From NCBI GenBank assembly GCA_047967505.1, contig CM106538.1: a stretch of DNA of 64,000 nucleotides; one strand, written 5' to 3'. Position numbers and translations under genes: made by a program. Source of the stretch: Dipteris shenzhenensis (taxonomy: Eukaryota > Polypodiophyta > Polypodiopsida > Gleicheniales). This document shows positions 44,160 through 54,509 of this stretch, one piece after another. Every line of letters starts with the position of its first letter. The first letter of the stretch is position 1. The notes beneath the pieces were generated by a model, which was not told where the DNA came from, ran no database searches, and saw only the letters and a list, made by a program, of their open reading frames with translations.

Positions 44160-46250
44160 ATATACTTGGTTGGCATTCGAGTTATTGGTTCATTGTAGAA
44201 AATACAACTTTAAGTCTTGTTTCTTCACTGTTTAGTCTTCTCTGTAGTTTCAAGTATCGAGAAAAAAGAATTATGTCAACTACTAGGATGTCTTTCCATA
44301 AAGCCATAATGGTCATAAAGACAATAATATGAAATCATAAGGTTAAATTGATCATGCAATACCCTTGATTATAGATTATGATAAAATCCACAATGTATTA
44401 TGGCCCTTCTTTGACATGGCTAGATTTTCTAAACACAAGGACCATTAAAAATTTATCTTAAATCCTTCCTTTTCAGTTTTTATGTCTTGAGGATGAGGTG
44501 GAACTATACTTTTAATTTTCCTTATGTTCAAAGTTCCTTATGCCTCAAGCTCTTAACTTTCATATAGTCTTCAACTTCCTTACGGCCTAGATTTAACAAC
44601 CACATATGACTATTGTACGCCTCAATAAAAAATAGTTCAAAATTAAGCCTTATATAAGCTAACGCATGACACTATGCTCAATTTATGGCTCAAAGAGGAC
44701 CATACAATAGGGGGTGCAAAATTGCTCATTCAACCAACCACATGTTTAACGTTTGGAGTTTTCAATGGTTCAAGTATCTTCTCCCCTCATTTCAAAAGAT
44801 ACTCTATCGTGAGCAACAACTAGACTTCAAATGTCATCTTTGACCACAAGCTTTATCAAACTCCCAGTATTTTGTGCTATACAGTCTCTATAAAAAGATT
44901 TGCAAAGGTTATTAGGAAATATATATTAATCGCCCAAGGCCTCCGTCTGAACTCTGGTGCCCACCATCTATACACTCGTACTTGTGCAAGCCCTATATTC
45001 TAGTCACAATCGAGGTGACAAGAGTAGCATTGACAAAAACTCTATCATGTAGAAGTGAAGAGACCTCAACTTTGCACAGCCACATAGTAAATGGGGTAAT
45101 GCGCCTATAAATATAAATGCATATACATTTCCAAAGAGAGAATTCACCATTGCTACAACATGCATTCAAATATGGCAGCTTAGCCTATTGTAGATCATTA
45201 TCTAGATAAATCCATGTTCTAGATGAATCCAAGAACATGGCCAAACTCATCCTCTCAAAATATTCAATCTCATGATAGTCACTCATAAGGCTAAAAAACA
45301 TGAGCTCCATCATGCATAGCAGAGTTTAAAAACACTTTTTTATGAACCAAAGAACAGATTAATGATGAAATCAAGATGAATCCGTAAAAATCAAGATGAA
45401 ACCAAAAAGGAAATCATCAAGATGAAAACCATGATTTGCTACAAGCAGTGAGTCTGTAGGAGGCATTGAGAGCATTTTTGGTTTCACAAGGAGGGAAGTG
45501 AGGATAAGAAAAATTAATAGCCAAAGTTCAAATAGGGATCGCTTCTAAATATTAAAGATTTCAAACATACATCTAAGTGCACTTGATCTGACAAATGTTT
45601 AACTGTGCGAATCATGAAATTGGAAGTGTGGTGCTTGGTAGGCTATCAATAAATCGCTAGTTAAACCGACTTAAGGTATGCTGGCACAGCTTGAATCTCA
45701 ACATCATGACTCAAAGATTGTCTCGAAATAAGCATCTCTTTTCATGGCAACATACACTGTCGGATTTTCTCAGACAGATTACAAATATGGCCCATTGTTT
45801 ATTTGATAAGATAACAAAGAATCCTATAAAGCTCCACAAACCAAGCCATCTCCAACATGGCTCTCACTGCACACATCAGATAAACATCTCCAATGTGCCC
45901 TACACTGAAAAGAATTTTCCACGCCTACATCTCTGCATGAACTGCAAGGAAAAGCCACTCTGAAAAGGCGAGGAAACAATCCAGAAATCACTAGAGTATA
46001 ATGAAGATAATCTACTAGCAAACAATGCACTTTAAAGTTCTCCATTGTAGAATGCAGAAAAATTACTCCTGTTTTATAGACACTTTAGTTTCAAGACCAA
46101 GCTCAAATCCAGTATCATATGAAAAAGTTCAAACCGATCCAGTTTTTCGAGGATAATGCCAGGAATACAGTTGCAAACCTAGGCTCTGTTTCAAAATTGC
46201 AAACAAACCAGGGTGAAGAGAAAATATACAAGAATTCAATGCACTCATGA
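44160..46250. other. Intergenic / 3' flank of the U11-48K gene; no further gene
   Basis: Two kilobases of AT-rich sequence without a recognisable frame. It includes a diverged copy of the intronic repeat (45187-45330). The part near the right end is probably 3' UTR of the minus-strand U11-48K gene; a minus-strand AATAAA at about 45803-45798 could serve as a polyadenylation signal, but this is not proven. Confidence 0.45.
45187..45330 (+). repeat. Diverged copy of the ~555-bp intronic repeat (part)
   Basis: The phrases 'tctagatgaatccaagaacat', 'ccaaactcatcctct', 'caatctcatga', 'agtcactcataag' and 'ctccatcatgcatagcag' follow the order of the first 130 bases of the array units at 47243-48971, but with many differences. 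It lies beyond the U11-48K stop codon. Confidence 0.75.
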
Positions 46251-46253
46251 TTT

Positions 46254-46274
46254 GAAGGATACGGACAAGGATAC
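46254..46274 (-). promoter_or_regulatory. Tandem U12-type 5' splice sites: candidate U11-binding splicing enhancer (USSE)
   Basis: On the minus strand GTATCCTTG (46274-46266) and GTATCCTTC (46262-46254) lie 3 bases apart. Both match the highly constrained U12-type 5' splice-site consensus RTATCCTTY in eight or nine positions. In the genes for U11-48K and U11/U12-65K, such tandem sites form a USSE: U11 snRNP binds them and activates a 3' splice site just upstream, giving feedback control of minor-spliceosome protein levels. Here the pair lies 196 bases after the stop codon of the U11-48K gene, on the coding strand, with a good 3' splice site 64 bases upstream. The placement inside this particular gene makes chance unlikely. 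Confidence 0.8.
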
Positions 46275-46469
46275 AAGTGCATGGAAGGCATGTCCCCTTC
46301 AGCAGAGGCTCTGGTGCCGCTCAAAGTTAAGATGAGATCTGTCACAGCAAAGTAGGAAGGCATATTAAATCAAATACAGGAGCTCACAGGAAAAGACAGA
46401 ATCTTAATAACACATCAAGACTTCTTTGTGTTGCATGCACATGCGATGTGTGGATCACGGATGGGGTTC
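46275..46469 (-). other. Inferred U11-48K 3' UTR up to the USSE
   Basis: 195 bases from the stop codon to the tandem U12-type sites, containing the candidate alternative 3' splice site at 46339. The real 3' end of the transcript is not visible from sequence alone. Confidence 0.5.
46338..46370 (-). promoter_or_regulatory. Candidate alternative 3' splice site upstream of the USSE
   Basis: On the minus strand a pyrimidine-rich run (TGCCTTCCTACTTTGCTG) leads into TGACAG, with the AG at 46340-46339. The exon would begin at 46338, 64 bases before the first U12-type site. If the penultimate coding exon (ending 48987 at a codon boundary) joined here, translation would add three residues (ISS) and stop. 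That would remove the whole last coding exon. The nearest local GT lies only about 49 bases upstream, too close for a normal plant intron. Confidence 0.55.
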
Positions 46470-47111
46470 TTAATCACGTGCTCGACTATGCTGCCTGCTA
46501 TGGTATCGCTCTCCATGGGACCTCCTATGTTCAACTCTTTCCTCCAATTTGCTTTCCCATCTGTCATATTTCCTTTCAGAATCGTGTTCTCTATTAGAAG
46601 GGTCATCATCCGACCCGTCATACGACGACTTCCGACGTATATCATGCCATCTTCGGCCATGTGAATTGTACTTATCATGACCATGGTGGGAACTACTATA
46701 GGATACTGATACAGATCTTCGACTATCTTGCCTATCAATGTGGTAGTGTTCATAACCACCTTTACTTCCAGACTTTGAATGCCTGCTGGATTGAAAGCGG
46801 GAGGCCTCAGATTCTCCGTCTCGGGTTTCCTTACTGCTCCTCTTTGCCCATGTATGGCGATGTTCCTTGCTTTCAACCGAATCCTCATCGTCGCCATAAA
46901 TTGATTTTAAACCGCTTTGAATATCAACTATATGTCTTTGTTCCTCGCTTGTTAAATCCTTTCTGACATGTGACACCTCAGGTGGCAGACTGCTGCTGGG
47001 TTCAGTGTCCGTCTGTGAGGTTGAGAGGTCTTCAAGTCTTCTGCCAAAACGTCCAATCCCTCCAGCTGCAATGATTTCTTCCATGTGACCCTCGATTATA
47101 TCATGTAGCAC
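46470..47111 (-). CDS. SNRNP48: U11-48K last coding exon
   Basis: 213 codons plus stop TAA (46472-46470), starting at a codon boundary after TTGCAG. It opens VLHDIIEGHMEEIIAAGGIG, matching the plant U11-48K C-terminal helix. It continues as a long charged, low-complexity tail rich in Ser, Arg, Asp and His (HSKSGSKGG, RRSVSVSYSSSHHGH, ERKYDRWESKLEER, RQHSRARD). This resembles the RS/RD-rich tails of many spliceosomal proteins, and is longer than the homologous tails I know. Confidence 0.92.
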   Translation of the reverse strand: MLHDIIEGHMEEIIAAGGIGRFGRRLEDLSTSQTDTEPSSSLPPEVSHVRKDLTSEEQRHIVDIQSGLKSIYGDDEDSVESKEHRHTWAKRSSKETRDGESEASRFQSSRHSKSGSKGGYEHYHIDRQDSRRSVSVSYSSSHHGHDKYNSHGRRWHDIRRKSSYDGSDDDPSNREHDSERKYDRWESKLEERVEHRRSHGERYHSRQHSRARD

Positions 47112-50100
47112 CTGCAAGAAGAGAAGAAACCATCATTAAATAAACCACATAATCATCTCAAGAATTGGACAACAAAATTCACATACAAGCTCTTTACATC
47201 CTGGAATGAAGCTGCATCCCATGATATTCAAATCTACCATCATATACCTAGATGAATCCAGGAACATTCCCAAACTCATCCTCTAAAAACACAACATAGT
47301 GCAGTTTCAATCTCACGAGAGTCACTCATAAGATTGAAAACCATAAACTCCATCACGCATAGCAAGGACTAGCTACTATGACATCCCCCAGCGCCCAACA
47401 ATGGGTGTAGACCATAGTATAAAAGTATGCTCTCACACATACAAATCCACACACCCACACATACTTGAGCATCCATTTATACAAAGTCTTCGCACTGAGT
47501 TTCTGTCGGCACTCCGGAGGTGAAGGGCAAACTCAGCCATGACCAAGGCTAGCACTAAAGGAGAAGGCTAATCAAAAAGTAGTCCAAATCTCTTCATTCA
47601 AGCTACAACTGCTTGTGAAGTCTAAACGATTTCATTTTAGTCTCTCCCAAACGAGCATCTAAATCTAAATCTAGCTGATAGGGCAACGCACCATTTAAGA
47701 TAGAAAGAATTATCGCAATACCAGCAGGCCGCAACTTGGACGAAAACTTCACAACGTGAAATTTGCATGTCCGCTAATACGGCAGAAGCATATACCTAGA
47801 TGAATCCAGGGACATTCCCAAACTCATCCTCTAAAAACACAACATAGTGCAGTTTCAATCTCACGAGAGTCACTCTTAAGATTGAAAACCATAAACTCCA
47901 TCACGCATAGCAGGGACTAGCTACTATGACATCCCCACTGACGTCATCAGCGCCCAACAATGAGTGTAGACCATAGTATAAAAGTATGCTCTCACACATA
48001 CAAATCCACACACCCACACATACTTGAGCATCCATTTATACAAAGTCTTCGTACTGAGTTTCTGTCGGCACTCCGGAGGTGAAGGGCAAACTCAACCATG
48101 ACCAAGGCTAGCACTAAAGGAGAAGCCTAATCAAAAAGTAGTCCAAATCTCTTCATTCAGGCTACAACTACTTGTGAAGTCTAAACGATTTCATTTTAGT
48201 CTCTCCCAAACGAGCATCTAAATCTAAATCTAGCTGATAGGGCAACGCACCATTTAAGATAGAAAGAATTATCGCAATACCAACAGGCCATAACTTGGAC
48301 GAAAACTTCACAATGTGAAATTTGCATGTCCGCTAATACGGCAAAAGCATATACCTAGATGAATCCAGGAACATTCCCAAACTCATCCTCTAAAAACACA
48401 ACATAGTGCAATTTCAATCTCATGAGAGTCATAAGATTGAAAACCATAAACTCCATCACGCATAGCAGGGACTAGCTACTATGACATCCCCACTGACGTC
48501 ATCAGCGCCCAACAATGAGTGTAGACCATAGTATAAAAGTATGCTCTCACACATGCAAATCCACACACCCACACATACTTGAGCATCCATTTATACAAAG
48601 TCTTAGTACTGAGTTTCTGTCGGCACTCCGGAGGTGAAGGGCAAACTCAGCCATGACCAAGGCTAGCACTAAAGGAGAAGGCTAATCAAAAAGTAGTCCA
48701 AATCTCTTCATTCAAGCTACAACTGCTTGTGAAGTCTAAACGATTTCATTTTAGTCTCTCCCAAACAAGCATCTAAATCTAAATCTAGCTGATAGGGCAA
48801 CACACCATTTAAGATAGAAAGAATTATCGCAATACCAGCAGGCCACAACTTGGACAAAAGCTTCACAACATGAAATTTGCATGTCCGCTAATACAGCAAA
48901 AGCATATACCTAGATGAATCCAGGAACATTCCCAAACTCATCCTCTAAAAATACAACATAGTGCAGTTTCTTGAGCATCAAATTACCTGGGCAGGAGTCC
49001 GTTTGAGTTTCTTCCCACGATAAGACATCCGTCGCCGTTTATAATCCCTTTCCTCAGCAAGGATCTCCTCCCTGGTCTTGTTTTTCTTAGAATTCTGTAC
49101 AAGCAGGGAAAAAGTGACAGACCAGGTGAATAATTCAACACAAATGCGGAAGAAAGGGAGGATTACTTAGAACATTGTTATAAAACAATTTCTTCCCTCA
49201 GCTCCAACCTCCTCTCTGGTCTTATTTTTCCTTGAATTCTGTAGAAGCAGGAAAACAGTGGCAAACAAGGTGAATGTTTCAATGCAAACGCAGGAGAAAT
49301 TAGAACATTGTTATGAAACAACATCAGTACACCCTTTCCAAAGCTCACAACTCCTTGCTGCAGCATGTGCAAACCTTTGACAACCTCCTTGGAAGATGGG
49401 CTCCATGCTAGACGCTGGCCACTCTTAAAAAACAACTTTCTAAACAGAAGCTGCCAACATCAAGGCGTATGTACTATAAGACAGAGAGAAAGAAAGAAAG
49501 AAAGTTTATTAATGTCCATGGGAGACCAACAGGTCTATGGGACAGCAAAAAACCATTTAGTACAGCTGCTTAGGGAGGGCACATAGCTGCCAGGGAGAGC
49601 GAAAGCAAGTCCAGAGAATTTTCTATACCTTCATAAGGCTAGGATATATCCAATCTTTAAAAATGAATTTCTTTTAAAAGAAACAAAAGAAATTTGAGAG
49701 AGAGATGCTGGGGCAAGTGGGTGAGGATGGAGTGAGAGATGAAGGGAAGGAAATTTAGAATAGACATGAAACAAAACTAAGAGTAGAAAGTAAAACTTGT
49801 GGCAACAAGCCCCACCTGCAACTGATGAAACTGTGCCCTCTCCCAATGTCCACAAGCATATGAGCAGTCCTGCCCTTAATCTCACCTTTCTATTTAAGTG
49901 TCTCAGCACTCCTGGCCCCCATCAATGCATCAAAAGATATTGAGTAGAGTACAGGCTGAGCATCCCAAGATTGATCCTCCTTATTTACGGGGTCATTTCC
50001 ATCTGCATCATTCCGCGCATGGAATGGCATAGTAGCATGATACTGAACAAAAGCTACTCTAGGAGTACAACCCTGTTGGGCTGAACATTGTGTAAGTGAT

Positions 50101-53100
50101 GGGCTGCTGCCCTCCAAGCTGAGTAGCACCACCTGGATCAAGTGAAGACTCCTGATTCCGGCATCTGAAGTTTTTCCTGACTCATGTTGTCTCCTTCTGA
50201 GTCGCATCACAGATCTCCACCAACTTATCATCATCATCATCACAGAGCTCTATGATTATGCTAAGTTAGCTTTCCCCGTATTCCTCGTTTTGCATACCCC
50301 CTATGAGGAAATGGGGCTGCTACAGCCTTTCGGTCATGCCACTGAAGCATCTTGGGTTTCTTCTCAGCCTCCAATGCAGTCCCATGTGTGCAGCCTGTAG
50401 CCTGCTTGTACCTCTTAGTATACTTGAGCTCAAATACCTTCACAAGGTTGACAGCTCACTCGATGGTTTGGGGCTCATGAGCCCTACCTCCGCAAGCTTG
50501 GCAGCTCACTCGATGGTTTGGGGCTCATGAGCCCTCACATCAGAGGCAAGGAGGGATGAACGCCCTGAATAAAACGCAGAAACTTTCCCTTTCAAAATGC
50601 CATGTACAAGAGAGAACCTCCAAAAATGCTCCAAAATACTCATGAACCGAGCCACTCTATGTTAAGACATAAATTTCTGCTAAGTACAGTCCAATACTAG
50701 CGAGAATATGAAGGTCGTGACCATCATATTTTGGGAGCATTTATGCACTAGCCACAAGCGATGGAAGATTTTATACTACTTCTAGATGGTGGCCCATGGA
50801 GCTTTGCCCGTTGGTCCATGGCTCGAGTAGATGTGCGTAGATATTCATTGCCACCATTGCACGGATAGAAATATGGAGACGATCGCACATTGTCTTTGGA
50901 GCTGTTCCAAAGCACAGAGGATTTGGATGGTGGCCCGGATTATTACCAAGGCGTAGAGGATGCAGCACGACTTCACTTGGGAGATGGCTGCTTGGCTGAC
51001 CATGCCTTCTCCATCAATCCGGCCTCTCTAGCTTAAAGAATCTAGTGGATCTTCAGAATAGAGACACAAGATGCGACACCTCCTTCCCGACAATGCTCCA
51101 TGCCATCGCCAGAGGATACTTTATGGGAGATGGTGTCCAACACCACTGCTTGGAACATCTGGAGGACTATACATCAAACGGATGCCTTGCTCTGTAAATA
51201 CATAGAAGACATCTGCAGGCCAAGCCTCGCAGAAACACGTCCACCTCTCATTGGCGGTCATCCAAGCTGATGTCTCACGCTTCTAGAGGTGCGCAAGGTG
51301 TAGATGTTTTGCCAGATGTCAAGTTAGGGTGGCTGCCTTGAACCCTACCCTAGTTCCTAGCCTCTGCTTCAAAGATTTCCTAGGCAATGAGCTTGGTTCT
51401 CCAAACAAAGGCTAGCTCACAAATAGTTCTTTTTTCTAGCATTTCTTCCATGGTCAACAACCCATGAAAAATAATATAAATATGTACTTCTATAATAGAT
51501 TGCATTAAAACTAATATTAACATTTTTTAAGTTCTCATATTAAACATAGCACAAAAGCTTAATTTGATAAATTAAATAAAGTATCTTACTTGGTCAATAT
51601 ATTAAAGGTTAGATTTAAAAATATATAATATCAAAAATATAATAAGAATCAAATAGGTTAAAACAATATAAAGATAAAAATTTTAAAGTATTAGAAATAA
51701 TACGGAAGCTTAATTTGATTCTTTTTATATTCTTTTAGAATTTATTACATTAAACATAATAGTACCTTCATTTTTACAAATTAAATAAATTACATTTAAT
51801 AAAATAAATCAAATAAGAACTTCATTTTATAAATAACATAAGATAAAGCAGCATAAAGATATAATTTTTAACGTTACTATTTTAAAAAATACCTTAATTT
51901 TATAAGAATAATATAAATATATAATTTAGTATACAATAATTTATTGGGTTATAAATAATAAAAAGCCTACTCTGATGAAAGACATAAGATAAAATAATTA
52001 TACAAAGGCTTCATTTAATAAACAAAATAACTAAAAATAATATACTATTTATTACTATTCCTCATCATGTTTGGCGTAGAAGCGGAAGTAATCTTTCAAC
52101 TTCATAAGCCATTCCCCCATCTCATTGGATGTGCGTGTGTCACCGTTAAACTTACGCAATGTGAGCTTATCCTTGATATCTTTGGGAGCAGAATTTTTGT
52201 TTCGGCCACCCTCAAACGTACGAGCATCATCACGCTTAAGGTTCACAAAATGATGGGACAGCATCTCACCATGAATGTCCAAGAGTAAGGAACAAAAGAA
52301 GCGCAAGGCCTCAAACATCATATCATCAATTGCAGGCTGTTGTTCATCCTCTTGTCTAATGCACAAGCTGTGCATGGCTATATGTGCTCACAAATGGCAA
52401 AGTGTGAAGTCCTGTCAAATGCATCTCGAAGTAGAAATGCATCTCAAAGTAGAGGTTGCATACCAAAAGACTGAGAGGAGGATTGAGCTCTCTCCTAATG
52501 ATGTGGACTTCTTGCAAACCCAACGCAATTCCAAGCAACTCTCTGATGGTAAAAGACCCAACGGTGTTCATGGAAGCACCCATCATGTGTACACCCATTT
52601 GAAACGATCTAAGGACTAAAATCCAGAGATGCATGAAGCAAACCTACGCGTGATGTGGAGAATGCATCTTGGCTGTCTGAATGATCCACATGCTAGGGTA
52701 CAAGCTGCTTACCCCTAACGGGTAATGCATGTGTAGCAACTTGGGTTAACTGTTGGTCAATCTGCTAAGAGATCTGTTGACCAAGTTGTTGCCCCAATTG
52801 TAGAGAGGTATTATGAAGGATGGAGGACAATGCGTCAAGGAATTGTGCCTACATATAACGTAGGATATGGATCAAGTAGGAACATACGTGCTTGCACACA
52901 CTAGAATGCACTTCCTCTTGTTGAACAATCTCAGACGGCGGATCAATGCCAAGTAATGGCTCCTCGAAACGGGGCATTCGCTTGGGTGCCACAGTACACT
53001 GTCACAGGAAAATAGAAGTCTGTATGTAGCTAGCTCCCAACAAGAAGATCCAATTCGACAGACATGGCTGCCCAAAAATGTGCAATGAAGAGGTTGTGAA

Positions 53101-54173
53101 ACAAGGCCTCGATGGGCTAAATCAGGGTCACAAAAGGCCTTGCAAAGCAATTGCAAAAGGCCTTAAAATTTTGTTTTTGTTTTTTGTTGAAGGGAGAACA
53201 GGAAGCGGGGGGGGATGGGGGGAAGGAGGTCCTAAGTCGCCTAAGGCAATTAGGACACCTGGTGTATTAGGATAGTTAGGACTATTTAGACAAGCTCAAT
53301 TAATTTCACCTAACCTAGTCCAAGCTAGGTTAACCCAAACTAAACTAAACCAACCCACTAGCTAACCTGATCAAAAAAATAACCTAATCTAAGCTTTACA
53401 ACATACGACAACAGGAGCGTTCCCCCTCTATCATCAGCCTTGCCATGAGCAGAGGTAGCTGGTTGCCCATCGATGGAGGCTATGGTACGATAGGTTGACA
53501 CAGCAATAGGTCGATGAGACACTCCAAACCTTGAAATCAAGATTGATTCTATAGAGAGGAGGAGAAAACTAAAATACAATAGAAGGAGACTTTCTATTGA
53601 ATCAAAATCGTTTACAATCAATCCTGGAGTCACAATACTCCATGTACAGAGCAGTTCGATGGCAACTAGTAGCTGGCTACCTCAACCCGCCTGTCGGTGA
53701 CATTCTGGAATTTTCCAGAAATGTCGACAAAGATCTCATCGTGGAGATTCCCTCGCTACTATTATGTGGCACGTCACGTTGCTGCTGCACGGCATGTCCA
53801 ACCTTTTGTAGATTTGCACTCGCACACTCATGCCTCACAGTGGAGCTTTTCAAAGCATTTTCCACTACACGACCCTCAAAATGTTTCCTTCAGATTCATA
53901 TCATTGTGTTATTTTGCTGCTATATTACGGTTGCTTGACATTGCTGGAGTCACTATATGAGCCAGATGTAGGACGTAGTTGTAGGCACCTGTAGAAAACT
54001 ATAGTGGTAGGAGCCAGACGTTGCTTTTGCTAGTTACCACTAGTCGATGGGCAGTTACTTGTTGCTGCTGCGCATTGGATAAATGTGCCACGTACTACTT
54101 GGACCATTGCCCAATCACCGGGAGGAGGAGAAAGGGGGTAGGGGCAGACTTAGAGAAAGGGAGTAGAACTAGC

Positions 54174-54226
<53 letters not shown>

Positions 54227-54470
54227 GCGGGGGGAGGGGAGGGGGAGGGGGAGGGAATGGGAGCTGAAGGAATGGGGTAGGAGAAAAAGAAAAAGAAAGA
54301 AAGATGTATTGACGTCCGCGGGAGGCCTCGCAAGCCTATGGGACAAAGTGCACAAAAAGAAGACTAGTACAAGCCTCAATGGGCTGGAGCAAAGGGCACG
54401 CTAGGGCCCTTGCTGAGTACCAATCTATGCTAGCAAAATCACAATCAATCAAATACAAACTGAATCAAAC

Positions 54471-54509
<39 letters not shown>

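Noticed and set aside
46415-46897. A 160-codon minus-strand frame overlapping the last U11-48K exon
   Set aside because: It is a shifted-frame shadow of the arginine/serine-rich exon; the other frame continues the conserved protein and ends at a sensible stop.
47243-48971. Possibility that the 555-bp repeat unit encodes a small nuclear or nucleolar RNA
   Set aside because: A hairpin is present, but I find no Sm site, C/D or H/ACA boxes, or promoter elements in convincing order.
47243-48971. CRISPR-like interpretation of the regular repeats
   Set aside because: Units are 555 bp and contiguous without short repeats and variable spacers, and the genome is a plant nuclear one.
52055-52375. Minus-strand 106-codon frame with a gag-like 'LRKFNGDTRTSNEMGEWL'
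   Set aside because: Resemblance is limited to a short phrase, and nothing else of a retroelement is visible around it.
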